Counted from the first letter of the stretch, positions 54,184 through 62,754 are shown. The stretch is 64,000 nucleotides of DNA from Pseudomonas sp. 30_B (GCF_017491605.1 NZ_JAFGYY010000011.1:124001-188000); one strand, 5' to 3'. Notes: generated from the letters alone by a model not told the origin. A program made the numbers and translations.

Positions 54184-55047
54184 CTAGGCGCCGGTCTCCG
54201 GCGGCACGACCAGGATGTCACAATCCAGCTCGCGCAGAGCGTAGTCGGCAACACTGCCGATCAGGGCACGCTTGATCCCACCCATGCCCCGAGTGCCCAT
54301 GACCAGCAGATCGGGCCGATGCTTGTCGACCATCCGCTGCAGCACGTTGCCCGGCAGCCCGACGGCCACCAGTTGTTCATCGATGCGATCGTCCAAGCGC
54401 TCATCGTGCAGGAAGGTTTTCAGTTCCTCCACGGCCTGGCGCGTCTCGGTGCCGACGAACTCGTCGACCCGCTCCTCGCTGACCCCGGAGTACTGCATCA
54501 TGCCCTTGGCCAGCGGGCTGAAGGCGTAGACCCCACGGCGCACCGCACCATCGAGCAGGCCCAGCGTTCCCGCGACATTCACCGCGTTGGCCGAGGCGTG
54601 GGAAATGTCGAGCGCCAACAGCAGGTCACGGTACTCACCTCTCGCCGGCTGGTTGACCACCAGCACCGGCAGCTGGCCGGCGCGCAGTACACGCTCGACG
54701 GTGGTGCCGACGAAGATGTCGCGCAGCACGCTCTTGCGATGGGCGCCCATCACCAGCAGTTCGGCATTCTGGCTCTTGGCCGCGGAGAGAATCCGCTGAT
54801 TCGGATCGCCGCGCTCGACCATCAGTTTCGGGCTGCTGCCGGCCCATTCGGTCAGCTCCACCAGACGCGCCTCCAGCATCATCCTGACCTGGGTGGCCTC
54901 CTGCTCGACCAGTGCGGCCGGCTGGTCCTCGTCGACCACGTAGAGCACGGTCCAGGGGCAGGCGAAGCGCTTGGCGAGCGCCGCCGCGCGGTGCAGAGCC
55001 TTTTCCGAACGGCCGGACAGATCCGTTGCGACCATTAACGACTTCAT
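54184..55047 (-). CDS. Universal stress protein, tandem UspA domains (Anr-type promoter)
   Basis: A 287-residue protein of two UspA domains: the first begins KSLMVATDLSGRSEKALHRA and contains LLVMGAHRKSVLRDIFVGTT; the second ends LLVMGTRGMGGIKRALIGSV, an ATP-binding G-x2-G-x9-G-type motif. AGAGGAG precedes the ATG. An Anr/FNR box lies 70 bases upstream at a class II position, so induction under low oxygen is expected. The map position corresponds, as I recall, to a P. aeruginosa universal stress gene needed for anaerobic survival. Confidence 0.92.
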   Translation of the reverse strand: MKSLMVATDLSGRSEKALHRAAALAKRFACPWTVLYVVDEDQPAALVEQEATQVRMMLEARLVELTEWAGSSPKLMVERGDPNQRILSAAKSQNAELLVMGAHRKSVLRDIFVGTTVERVLRAGQLPVLVVNQPARGEYRDLLLALDISHASANAVNVAGTLGLLDGAVRRGVYAFSPLAKGMMQYSGVSEERVDEFVGTETRQAVEELKTFLHDERLDDRIDEQLVAVGLPGNVLQRMVDKHRPDLLVMGTRGMGGIKRALIGSVADYALRELDCDILVVPPETGA

Positions 55048-55082
55048 GATGCTGCTCCTCTCGTCGTCCTTCAGATGTGTCT

Positions 55083-55124
55083 ATTGCACACGCGATGGGC
55101 GGCCGGGCGGTTGACGCATATCAA
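55083..55124 (-). promoter_or_regulatory. Anr/FNR-type box and -10 element of the universal stress gene
   Basis: TTGAT-ATGC-GTCAA on the minus strand (55124-55111) matches the Anr/FNR consensus TTGAT-N4-ATCAA at nine of ten positions. TGCAAT (55088-55083) sits with its centre 32 bases away, so the box is centred near -41.5, the standard class II activator position. Confidence 0.85.
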
Positions 55125-55125
55125 G

Positions 55126-55719
55126 TCAGGGCGGACCGTCCATCGAATTCGGCAGCTTTCTGACGAAAGCCTGCAGTTCGGGATAGAACTCACGAAAATC
55201 GCTGCTCAACGGCTCGTACAGGCGCTCCAGTTCATCCCAGGCGCCGTCCAGCAGGGACGGTCGCGACAGGCGTCGGGACATCCCGGCGACCACGTCCTGC
55301 AGCACTTCGAACTGCCGATAACTGCCGAGCCAGTCCTGCGCGGCCATGCGCGGTGCAATGCGCGCCAGACGCTCCGGCAGGCCGGGCGTGCGGCCCAGTA
55401 CACCGTAGACGCGATGGGTGAACCGCTCCAGCGGCTCATCGGAGAAACGCCCCCAGTCGCGGGCCAGGCAATGGTCGAAGAATACGTCGAGAAGCACGCC
55501 CGCCATGCGTCGGCGCTCCTGCGGGAAGCGCGTCTTGGCAATGTGTATCAAAGGGTGACTGTCGGTGAAGGCGTCAATGCGCCGATGCACACGGATGGCC
55601 GCTTCGATGTCGGCAGGCCATTGGCCGGCGAGCGGCCCTTTGACGAAGTCGCCGTAGAGGCTGCCGAGCAGTTGGGCGGGCCGGTCGCCGCCCAGGTGGA
55701 GGTGCGCTAGATAATTCAT
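55126..55719 (-). CDS. acpH: Acyl carrier protein phosphodiesterase
   Basis: A 197-residue HD-like hydrolase that removes phosphopantetheine from acyl carrier protein. The family N-terminus MNYLAHLHLGG is present, with LGSLYGDFVKGPL and the metal-binding HRRIDAFTDSHPL (H and D residues) following, then FFDHCLARDW. Length fits AcpH. It ends two bases before the Anr box of the universal stress gene on the same strand. It is divergent from arsR across a REP pair. Confidence 0.92.
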   Translation of the reverse strand: MNYLAHLHLGGDRPAQLLGSLYGDFVKGPLAGQWPADIEAAIRVHRRIDAFTDSHPLIHIAKTRFPQERRRMAGVLLDVFFDHCLARDWGRFSDEPLERFTHRVYGVLGRTPGLPERLARIAPRMAAQDWLGSYRQFEVLQDVVAGMSRRLSRPSLLDGAWDELERLYEPLSSDFREFYPELQAFVRKLPNSMDGPP

Positions 55720-55776
55720 ACGACGAGCTTAGCGCGGAACCCTGGCCAACCCGAAACGCCGTGCCGTGATCTCGGC

Positions 55777-55847
55777 GTAGGGGCGGATTCATCCGCGATA
55801 GGTCCGCATCGCGCCGGATACCGATCGCGGACGGAGTCCGCTCCTAC
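55777..55847. repeat. REP pair, GCGGATTCATCCGC / GCGGACGGAGTCCGC
   Basis: GTAGGGGCGGATTCATCCGC (from 55777) faces the inverted CGGACGGAGTCCGCTCCTAC (ending 55847). The two arms differ inside but share the ends. They separate acpH and the arsR promoter. Confidence 0.85.
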
Positions 55848-55906
55848 GACGGTGCCGAAGGCTAATATCACGGGTGTCGATCATTACTATCGCCCCAAAC
55901 GAATTC

Positions 55907-55949
55907 ATATCGCTTTTGACCGATATATAGTTCGTCTCAACGCGATATA
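55907..55949 (+). promoter_or_regulatory. Candidate ArsR operator
   Basis: ATATCG (55907-55912), eight bases, CGATAT (55921-55926) form an inverted repeat in an AT-rich segment, and a further half-site CGATATA lies at 55943-55949, just before the arsR start at 55961. The arrangement fits autoregulation by a winged-helix repressor. Confidence 0.5.
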
Positions 55950-55960
55950 CCGATGTGCCC

Positions 55961-56290
55961 ATGACTGAACAACCCAATCTCGATCCTGGTATCGACCTCG
56001 ACGAAATCTTCAAGGCCCTGGCCCACCCGGTGCGGCGCGACATGCTGCGCTGGCTGAAGGACCCGGAGAAATTCTTCGTCGAGCAGGAGCACCAATCCTT
56101 CGAGATCGGCGTCTGCGCCGGCAAGTTCGACCAGCGCACCGGTCTGTCGCAATCCACCGTCTCCGCGCATCTGGCCACCCTCCAGCGCGCGGGCCTGGTG
56201 ACCAGTCGAAAAGTCGGCCAGTGGAACTTCTTCAAACGCAATGAAGAGACCATCCAGGCCTTTGTTCGCCACCTGAGCGAAGCGCTGTAA
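55961..56290 (+). CDS. ArsR family winged-helix regulator
   Basis: A 109-residue regulator with the ArsR fold: FKALAHPVRRDMLRWL at the start, the recognition region TGLSQSTVSAHLATLQRAGL and the wing VTSRKVGQWNFFKRN. No classical metal-binding ELCVCDL motif is present; one Cys lies in GVCAGKFD. It may thus respond to an electrophile or redox signal rather than to metal. The start is the ATG at 55961; a GTG six bases upstream is an alternative. It precedes the MFS and xenB genes on the same strand. Confidence 0.88.
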   Translation: MTEQPNLDPGIDLDEIFKALAHPVRRDMLRWLKDPEKFFVEQEHQSFEIGVCAGKFDQRTGLSQSTVSAHLATLQRAGLVTSRKVGQWNFFKRNEETIQAFVRHLSEAL

Positions 56291-56336
56291 CCCCCGGCTA
56301 CTGCCACGACAATTTCCACTTTCCAGGAGCAGGCGC

Positions 56337-57500
56337 ATGCCCACTTCGCTTCTCGTCCTCGCTTTGTCCGCGTTTGCCATCGGCACCACGGAATTCGTGA
56401 TCATGGGCCTGTTGCCCGAGGTCGCAGGCGACCTGTCCGTCAGCATTCCCGCCGCCGGCTGGCTGGTCAGCGGCTATGCCTTCAGCGTCGCCATCGGCGC
56501 GCCGATCATGGCCCTGCTCACCGCCCGCCTGCCGCGCAAGAGCGCGCTGCTGATGCTCATGGGCATCTTCATCCTCGGCAACCTGCTCTGCGCGGTGGCT
56601 GCCAACTACGGGCTGCTGATGCTGGCGCGAATCATCACCGCGCTGTGTCACGGTGCCTTCTTCGGCATCGGTTCAGTGGTCGCCGCCAGCCTGGTGCCGG
56701 CCAACCGAAAAGCGTCCGCCGTGGCTCTGATGTTCACCGGCCTGACCCTGGCCAATGTGCTCGGCGTGCCGGCCGGCACCGCGTTGGGCCAGATCGCCGG
56801 CTGGCGCTCGCCGTTCTGGGCGGTGACGCTGATCGGCGTGGCTTCGCTCATCGGCCTGTGGCGCGTGCTGCCGAAGAAACACGATGAAGAAGCGGTGGAC
56901 ATGCGCAAGGAATTCGCCGCGCTGCGCAACGGCCCGCTATGGCTGGCGCTGGGCACCACCGTACTGTTCTCGGCCGCCGTCTTTGCGCTGTTCACCTACG
57001 TCGCGCCGCTGCTGGGCGAAATCACCCAGGTTTCCCCGCGCGGCATCACCTGGACCCTGGTTCTGATCGGCCTCGGCCTGACCCTGGGCAACATCCTCGG
57101 CGGCCGCCTCGCCGACTGGCGCCTTGGCACCACCCTGGCCGGCGTCTTCGCCACCATGGCAGTGGTTTCCACCGCATTGAGCTGGACCAGCGCCGCGCTG
57201 ATCCCGGCCGAGATCACCCTGTTCATCTGGGCCGCCGCCGCCTTCGCCGCGGTGCCCGCCCTGCAGGTCAACGTGGTGCGCGTCGGCGGTGCCGCACCGA
57301 ACCTCGTCGCCACCCTGAACATCGGCGCCTTCAACGTCGGCAACGCCATCGGCGCCTGGGTCGGCGGCAGCGTCATCGACCACGGCCTGGGCCTGACCCG
57401 CGTGCCCCTGGCCGGCGCCGTGCTCTCCGTACTCGCGCTGATCGCGGTGATGATCGCCTTCAGCGGCAAGCCCAACCAGACCCAAACCGTCCTCGATTGA
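56337..57500 (+). CDS. MFS transporter (DHA1, AraJ/YdhP type)
   Basis: A 387-residue 12-helix exporter. The N-terminal SAFAIGTTEFVIMGLLPEVA segment is the mark of the AraJ/YdhP group, and motif A is weak (ARLPRKSALL). AGGAG precedes the ATG. It lies 46 bases after arsR and 29 bases before xenB in one apparent operon. Substrate unknown; the neighbours suggest export of an electrophilic compound or its product. Confidence 0.88.
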   Translation: MPTSLLVLALSAFAIGTTEFVIMGLLPEVAGDLSVSIPAAGWLVSGYAFSVAIGAPIMALLTARLPRKSALLMLMGIFILGNLLCAVAANYGLLMLARIITALCHGAFFGIGSVVAASLVPANRKASAVALMFTGLTLANVLGVPAGTALGQIAGWRSPFWAVTLIGVASLIGLWRVLPKKHDEEAVDMRKEFAALRNGPLWLALGTTVLFSAAVFALFTYVAPLLGEITQVSPRGITWTLVLIGLGLTLGNILGGRLADWRLGTTLAGVFATMAVVSTALSWTSAALIPAEITLFIWAAAAFAAVPALQVNVVRVGGAAPNLVATLNIGAFNVGNAIGAWVGGSVIDHGLGLTRVPLAGAVLSVLALIAVMIAFSGKPNQTQTVLD

Positions 57501-57529
57501 TCCTCCCCCTCACGCCCCGGAGTAACGCA

Positions 57530-58579
57530 ATGACTACGCTTTTCGATCCCATCGTCATCGGTGACCTGGAACTGCCCAACCGCATCGTCATGGCCCCGCT
57601 GACCCGCTGCCGCGCCGACGAAGGCCGCGTGCCCAACGCGCTGATGGCCGAGTACTACGCCCAGCGCGCCGACGCCGGCCTGATCCTCAGCGAGGCCACC
57701 TCGGTGAGCCCGATGGGCGTGGGCTACCCGGACACCCCCGGCATCTGGTCCGATGACCAGGTGCGCGGCTGGAGCAACATCACCAAGGCCGTGCACGCCA
57801 ATGGCGGGCGCATCATGCTGCAGCTGTGGCACGTGGGCCGCATCTCCGACCCGCTGTACCTGAACGGCGAAACCCCGGTGGCGCCGAGTGCGATCAAGCC
57901 GGCCGGCCATGTCAGCCTGGTGCGCCCGATGAAGGAATTCGTCACCCCGCGCGCCCTGGAAACAGAAGAGATCGCCGACATCGTCGAGGCCTACCGCATC
58001 GGTGCCGAGAACGCCAAGGCCGCCGGTTTCGACGGCGTGGAAATCCACGGCGCCAACGGCTACCTGCTCGACCAGTTCCTGCAGAGCAGCACCAACCAGC
58101 GCACCGACCAGTACGGCGGCTCCGTCGAGAACCGCGCGCGCCTGCTGCTGGAAGTCACCGATGCCGCCATCGAGGTGTGGGGCGCCGGCCGCGTTGGCGT
58201 GCACCTGGCGCCGCGCATGGACTCCCACGACATGGGCGATGCCGACCCGCTGGCGACCTTCGGTTATGTAGCCCGCGAGCTGGGCAAGCGCGGCGTGGCC
58301 TTCATCTGCACCCGCGAGAAGGCCGGCGACGACAGCATCGGCCCGAAACTCAAGGAGATCTTCGGCGGCGTGTACATCGCCAACGAGCGCTTCACCAAGG
58401 GAACCGCCAGCGAGTGGCTGGAGAGCGGCAAGGCGGATGCAGTCGCCTTCGGCATCCCGTTCATCGCCAACCCGGACCTGGTGACCCGTCTGCAGAAAGA
58501 CGCCGCCTGGAACGAACCGCACCCGGAAACCTTCTACGCCAAGGGCCCGGTCGGCTACCTGGACTACCCGCGCCTGTAA
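57530..58579 (+). CDS. xenB: Old yellow enzyme-type xenobiotic reductase
   Basis: A 349-residue FMN-dependent ene/nitro reductase of the old yellow enzyme family. The start FDPIVIGDLELPNRIVMAPL, the active-site pair H173 and N176 (EIHGANGYLLDQFLQ) and NQRTDQYGGSVENRAR are all diagnostic. XenB acts on nitroaromatics, nitrate esters and enones with NAD(P)H. I chose the ATG at 57530, giving the usual length. It is the last gene of the arsR-MFS-xenB operon and is followed by a terminator. The symbol follows family and gene order in P. aeruginosa. Confidence 0.9.
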   Translation: MTTLFDPIVIGDLELPNRIVMAPLTRCRADEGRVPNALMAEYYAQRADAGLILSEATSVSPMGVGYPDTPGIWSDDQVRGWSNITKAVHANGGRIMLQLWHVGRISDPLYLNGETPVAPSAIKPAGHVSLVRPMKEFVTPRALETEEIADIVEAYRIGAENAKAAGFDGVEIHGANGYLLDQFLQSSTNQRTDQYGGSVENRARLLLEVTDAAIEVWGAGRVGVHLAPRMDSHDMGDADPLATFGYVARELGKRGVAFICTREKAGDDSIGPKLKEIFGGVYIANERFTKGTASEWLESGKADAVAFGIPFIANPDLVTRLQKDAAWNEPHPETFYAKGPVGYLDYPRL

Positions 58580-58600
58580 GGGCTGGCTCCAGCGTCAATG

Positions 58601-58632
58601 AAAAGGGCGCCTTCGATTGAAGGCGCCTTTTT
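58601..58632 (+). terminator. Rho-independent terminator of xenB
   Basis: GGCGCCTTC-GATT-GAAGGCGCC is preceded by AAAAG and followed by TTTTT, 22 bases after the xenB stop. Confidence 0.92.
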
Positions 58633-58667
58633 CATTTCCGGGCCGGGCGCATCAGGAATCATCGTTT

Positions 58668-58736
58668 GCAGGAGCGGATCTTATTCGCGAAATCGGCGCA
58701 ATCCTGCGGCCCTTCGCGGACAAGGTCCGCTTCTAC
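58668..58736. repeat. Degenerate REP pair
   Basis: TGCAGGAGCGGATCTTATTC (from 58668) and the inverted CGCGGACAAGGTCCGCTTCTAC (last 20 bases to 58736) are diverged arms of the GTAGGAGCGG family. Confidence 0.7.
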
Positions 58737-58749
58737 ATTGTTTTTGGAT

Positions 58750-58818
58750 CCCCGCGTTCGCGGGGAAGACAATTGTGGAGCGCGGCGCACGACATCGTCA
58801 CTCCCGCGAACGCGGGAG
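58750..58818. repeat. Paired CCCGCG...CGCGGG palindromes in inverted orientation
   Basis: CCCCGCGTTCGCGGGG (58750-58765) and CTCCCGCGAACGCGGGAG (58801-58818) are each palindromic, and with their flanks (GGATC...GAAGAC and GTCA...AGCC) form a larger inverted pair around a 35-base centre. This is a different repeat family from the REPs. The remaining 58,819-58,920 bases show nothing recognisable. Confidence 0.65.
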
Positions 58819-58922
58819 CCTAAAAGGCAGTTGCTCCTACAGCCCCGGACGCTCAGGGCGCGAACACCGCGGCTGCCTCCACACAGCCCTTGCAACTTCC
58901 GCAGGCCAAAGGGGGATCGCCC

Positions 58923-58956
58923 AAACGAAAAGCCCCCGCTCCGGAAGAGCGAGGGC
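58923..58956 (-). terminator. Rho-independent terminator of the coiled-coil membrane protein gene
   Basis: On the minus strand GCCCTCGCTC and GAGCGGGGGC pair with one mismatch around a short loop, followed by TTTTCGTTT, about 27 bases after the stop at 58983. Confidence 0.75.
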
Positions 58957-58982
58957 CTTTGCGATTGCGCCTGCGCCGGAGG

Positions 58983-59819
58983 TCAGCGCGTGCTGAGCTG
59001 CTGCTGGAGGTTCTGCACCTGCTGCTGCAGGGTGTTGATGTTGCGCATCACCTGGATGCGGAAGACATCGAACTCCTTGGTGTCGTTGCTGGCCTGGCCC
59101 TGGCGGCCGTCGACCTCGGCACGCAGCAGCATCAGGTCGTCCTGCAGGCTCTTGATCGCCTGGCTCTGGTTACCCTGCTTCTTCAGGTTGGCGATCTCGG
59201 TGTTGAGCCCCTGGATCTGCTGGTTGGCGGCGGCAAGGTCGGCCTGCACGCTGCGGAGCTTGGCCTGCTCGTCGGTGATGGCCTGGAGCTTGCCCTCGAG
59301 CTGCGACATCAGCAGCGCAGCGCTGTCCTGCTGGGCCTTGAGTTCGGCGCTGACCTGCGCCAGGCGCTTGCCCTGGGCGCCGTCGAACTCTGACAGCGAC
59401 GCCTGCTGTGCCTTGGCCTGCTCGGCCAGGCGGCCTTGCAGTTGCTTGACCTGCAGCTTCAGCGCTTCGCGGTCGCTGGTGCCGTTGGATTCGTTGGCGA
59501 CGAACCTGCCGCGGATGTCGTCAAGACGGCCGGAGGCTTCCTCGCTGATCTTGGCGAAGCTCTCCTGGGTGGCGATCAGCTGTTGTTCCATCAGCATCAG
59601 CTGCTGGTGGCTCCACCAGGCCACGCCGCCCAGGGCGATGGCCATGGCGGCGACCAGCGCCCACAGCGCCCCGGTGCCGCCGCGCTTCACCGGCTGGGGC
59701 AGCGGGCGACCGCTGGGCTCGACCACACGGCGCGGGTGATGACCGAACTCGTCGCGGTCAGCGGAATCGGTGGAAAGGCTGGGCACATCATCGAATTCGT
59801 CGAACGTGTCGTTACGCAT
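58983..59819 (-). CDS. Single-span membrane protein with long coiled coil
   Basis: A 278-residue protein. An acidic N-terminal cytoplasmic region (residues 1-47) is followed by one membrane helix (GALWALVAAMAIALGGVAWW, about residues 49-68). About 200 residues of coiled coil then lie in the periplasm, rich in Gln, Ala, Leu and Lys (LKLQVKQLQGRLAEQAKAQ and others). No enzyme motif is present. The layout resembles cell-division or envelope-bridging proteins. I chose the ATG at 59819; the longer frame from 60005 has no support. The function is unknown. Confidence 0.7.
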   Translation of the reverse strand: MRNDTFDEFDDVPSLSTDSADRDEFGHHPRRVVEPSGRPLPQPVKRGGTGALWALVAAMAIALGGVAWWSHQQLMLMEQQLIATQESFAKISEEASGRLDDIRGRFVANESNGTSDREALKLQVKQLQGRLAEQAKAQQASLSEFDGAQGKRLAQVSAELKAQQDSAALLMSQLEGKLQAITDEQAKLRSVQADLAAANQQIQGLNTEIANLKKQGNQSQAIKSLQDDLMLLRAEVDGRQGQASNDTKEFDVFRIQVMRNINTLQQQVQNLQQQLSTR

Positions 59820-60068
59820 GGAGTGAACCTGTGGGGATAAAGCGGCGTGTTGCCTGCGCTGTGCGCAGTATATCCGTTCGGGCACAGGCGTGAGCAGGGT
59901 GCCATCACGGAGCGCGGCGCACCTGATCGGCGCACAGAAGACCCCATCGCCAGCCCGGCAGTTCCCCAACAACCCGCCACGGCCGGCCCGGCGGCAGCGT
60001 GGCATGGTGCTTGCTCGCGTCCCGGACAGGTGGCGCCGTCCGGGCGCCTTTGCGGGGGAGCACGTCGG

Positions 60069-60362
60069 GTGATCGAATTCAACAAGGCTATCCTGGACTG
60101 CATGCGCGAACTGCGCCGCCGACTGCGCGACGAACAGGCGCTGGAAATCCAGTACCAGCAGAGCGACGCCATCGAACAGATGTTGCGCGCCTGTGCCGAC
60201 TCAGCGCGGGACGAGACCCGCCGGATGGGCCAACGCCTGAGCGAGCTGAGCGGCGTGAAGCTACCGCGTGTGGTGCAGGAACCGAGCTTCCTGCCGATGC
60301 AGGGCGGCGGCGACCAGCAGTATTCCGGCCCGCTGCGCGGCGGGGCCCGCTCCTCGCGCTGA
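60069..60362 (+). CDS. Small hypothetical protein
   Basis: A 97-residue protein starting at a GTG (60069) with GGGGGAG eight bases before it. The first half is charged and helical (AILDCMRELRRRLRDEQAL then IQYQQSDAIEQMLRAC), and the C-terminus is Gly/Pro-rich and flexible. It is transcribed divergently from the coiled-coil protein gene. No family recognised. The 249-base gap before it shows no clear promoter. Confidence 0.6.
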   Translation: MIEFNKAILDCMRELRRRLRDEQALEIQYQQSDAIEQMLRACADSARDETRRMGQRLSELSGVKLPRVVQEPSFLPMQGGGDQQYSGPLRGGARSSR

Positions 60363-60376
60363 CGCCTTTATCTCTT

Positions 60377-60447
60377 GCAGGAGCGAGCTTTCTCGCGAAC
60401 AACCCAAGCGCTGGTGCCATGCGGTTCGCGAGCAAGCTCGCTCCTAC
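60377..60447. repeat. REP pair, GAGCGAGC subtype
   Basis: GCAGGAGCGAGCTTTCTCGC (from 60377) and the inverted GCGAGCAAGCTCGCTCCTAC (ending 60447). A lone half REP (CAGTCCGCTCCTACAG) follows at 60477-60492, just before the convergent gene end. Confidence 0.85.
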
Positions 60448-60512
60448 AGGCAAAGCCCGCCCTCGCAGCGGGCTGACAGTCCGCTCCTACAGTTCAATAG
60501 CCACGTAAGCCG

Positions 60513-61502
60513 TCAGCCCCCGCGCAATCTCCACCAGTCGCAGAACTCGTCCAGCGCATCCCACAGGCTCGCCTGCGGGTCGTAGTCGAGGTACTGGCGG
60601 GCGCGGGAGATATCCAGGGAGAAGTCCTTGCCCATCACCGCCATGCCGAGGCGATGCAGGGTCGGCTCGGGTCGCCCCGGCAGCACCTTGCACACCCCTT
60701 CGTTGAGCAGCGCCAGGGTGTAGGCCAGCGGATAAGGCATGTGCCGCGTCACCGGCGGCAGCTCCAGGCGGCGCATGACGTAGTTGACCACGTCCCACAA
60801 CGGCAGCGGCTGGCCGTTGCTGATGTTGTAGGCCTGGCCGAGCGCCTCGTCGTCCGCCATCAGGCTGGCGAACAGGGCGTCGTTGAGATTCTGGATGCTG
60901 GTGAAATCGACCTTGTTCAGGCCCTGGCCGATGATCCGCAGGCGGCCCTTGCGGTGCGCGGCGATCAGGCGCGGGAAGATGCTGGTGTCGCCGGCGCCGG
61001 TGACGAAGCGCGGGCGCAGCGCCAGCACTTCGAGGCCGAACTCCTGGGCACCGAGGGCAACCAGCTCCGACTGGTACTTGGTCGAGCCGTAGTGGTTGGC
61101 GAAGCGCTTGGGCACCTGCTGTTCGGTGATACCGACATGGGAGCGGCCATCGAAATAGATCGACGGCGACGAAAGATGCACCAGCCGCCGCACCTTCTGC
61201 TTCAGGCACGCCTCGACCACCGACTCGGTCATCGCCACGTTGGCCTGGTGGAAGTACTCATGACTGCCCCACACGCCCACCGCGCCGGCGCAATGCACCA
61301 CGGCGTCGACGTCGTGGCACAGCGTGCGCACCAGCGCGGGATCGGCGAGGTCGCCCGCCATGAACTCGGCGCCGCGTGCCACCAGCGGCTGCAGCGCCTC
61401 GGCGCGCCGTCCGTTCACCCGCACCGCCAGTCCCTGCTCAAGGGCGAAACGGGCAAAACGCCCGCCAATGAACCCGCTGGCTCCGGTGACCAGAATCTTC
61501 AT
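60513..61502 (-). CDS. NAD-dependent epimerase/dehydratase (3-beta-HSD-like extended SDR)
   Basis: A 329-residue oxidoreductase of the extended short-chain dehydrogenase group. The NAD-binding glycine motif is VTGASGFIGG (G-x-x-G-x-x-G), the catalytic Tyr-Lys is HYGSTKYQSE (Y-x-x-x-K), and CAGAVGVWG and LRPRFVTGAGD are further SDR blocks. It resembles the 3-beta-hydroxysteroid/dihydroflavonol reductase branch. Substrate unknown. It stands alone; its start at 61502 is divergent from the next gene at 61693. Confidence 0.88.
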   Translation of the reverse strand: MKILVTGASGFIGGRFARFALEQGLAVRVNGRRAEALQPLVARGAEFMAGDLADPALVRTLCHDVDAVVHCAGAVGVWGSHEYFHQANVAMTESVVEACLKQKVRRLVHLSSPSIYFDGRSHVGITEQQVPKRFANHYGSTKYQSELVALGAQEFGLEVLALRPRFVTGAGDTSIFPRLIAAHRKGRLRIIGQGLNKVDFTSIQNLNDALFASLMADDEALGQAYNISNGQPLPLWDVVNYVMRRLELPPVTRHMPYPLAYTLALLNEGVCKVLPGRPEPTLHRLGMAVMGKDFSLDISRARQYLDYDPQASLWDALDEFCDWWRLRGG

Positions 61503-61692
61503 GCACGCAACTCCCCTGCTTCCAATGCGGCGACTCTAGCAGCCGCCGCAACGTACTACCCTGGCCTTGTACGCCAGAAACGAATCCTTGCAGACCGCAC
61601 CGGCGCTCCAGGGTTGCACGACTTGCGGTGGGTGACAGCCAGGGGGCGAATGGAACTACGCTTTAGGAATTGGTTTTCACCGAGAGCAGAGC

Positions 61693-62754
61693 ATGAGCAA
61701 GCCCCACTGGATGATCTACGGCGCCAGCGGCTACACCGGCCGGCTGGTGGCCGAACAGGCGCAGCGCGAGGGCCTCGCGCCGATCCTCGGCGGCCGCAAC
61801 CCGGCCAGCCTGCACGCACTCGGCAGCACGCTGGGCCTGGAGTGCCGGGTCTTCGACCTCAATGACAGCGCCGCCGCCCAGGCCGCGCTGGCGGATGTCG
61901 CGGTGCTCGCCAACTGTGCCGGCCCCTTCTCCGCCACCGCCGCGCCGCTGATCGAGGCGTGCATTGCCAGCACCACGCACTACGTGGACATCACCGGCGA
62001 GATTGCCGTCTTCGAACACGCCCACAGCCTCGACGATGTCGCCCAGGCCGCCGGCATCGTCCTCTGCCCCGGCGTGGGCTTCGACGTCATCCCAACCGAC
62101 TGCATGGCGGCCTGCCTGAAGGAAGCCATGCCGGAGGCGACCCAACTGGCCCTGGGCTTCGACAGCGGCAGCGGACCGTCGCCGGGTACCGCCAAGACCA
62201 TGCTGGAAGGGCTCAAGCTGGGCGGCAAGGTGCGCGAGGCCGGGCGCCTGCGCGACGTGCCGCTGGGCTACAAGCGCCGCGACATCGACTTCGGTCGGGG
62301 CCTCAAGCACGCCGTGACCATCCCCTGGGGCGACGTGGCGACGGCTTACTACTCCACCGGCATCGGCGACATCGAGGTCTATATGTCCATGCCACCCACC
62401 GCCGCCATCGGCATGCGGATGATGGACACGCTGCGCCCGCTGCTGGGCCGCGACCGCGTGCAGGACTGGCTCAAGGAACAGGTGGACAAGCGCGTCCACG
62501 GCCCCGACGAGCTGGCCCGCAGCAAGCTGCGCACCTGGGTCTGGGGCGAAGTGCGCAACGCCCGTGGCGAGCGCCGGACCGCGCGGCTGGAAACCGCCAA
62601 CGGCTACGACCTGACCCTTAACGGCGTGCTCTTCGCGGTGCGCCACCTGCTGGCGAATCCGAACAGCGCCGGCTACTTCACCCCATCGAAACTGTTCGGC
62701 CCGCGCTGCATCGAGCAATTGCCCGGCAGCGGCAGGATCGTCATTCGCGGCTGA
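61693..62754 (+). CDS. Saccharopine dehydrogenase-like NAD(P)-binding protein
   Basis: A 353-residue protein with a Rossmann domain opening MIYGASGYTGRLVAEQAQRE (G-x-S-G-x-T-G) and a following GGRNPASL block. It is of the saccharopine dehydrogenase-like/trans-acting enoyl reductase family rather than a true lysine-pathway enzyme. YVDITGEIAVFEHAH and GVGFDVIPTDCMA are family-conserved stretches. Relatives reduce acyl or polyketide intermediates. Its 3' end overlaps the convergent ArgP gene by 14 bases. Confidence 0.85.
   Translation: MSKPHWMIYGASGYTGRLVAEQAQREGLAPILGGRNPASLHALGSTLGLECRVFDLNDSAAAQAALADVAVLANCAGPFSATAAPLIEACIASTTHYVDITGEIAVFEHAHSLDDVAQAAGIVLCPGVGFDVIPTDCMAACLKEAMPEATQLALGFDSGSGPSPGTAKTMLEGLKLGGKVREAGRLRDVPLGYKRRDIDFGRGLKHAVTIPWGDVATAYYSTGIGDIEVYMSMPPTAAIGMRMMDTLRPLLGRDRVQDWLKEQVDKRVHGPDELARSKLRTWVWGEVRNARGERRTARLETANGYDLTLNGVLFAVRHLLANPNSAGYFTPSKLFGPRCIEQLPGSGRIVIRG

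Noticed and set aside
58741..58820. Repeated CCCGCG palindromes resembling CRISPR repeats
   Set aside because: Only two units are present in inverted rather than direct orientation, without regular spacers or cas genes.
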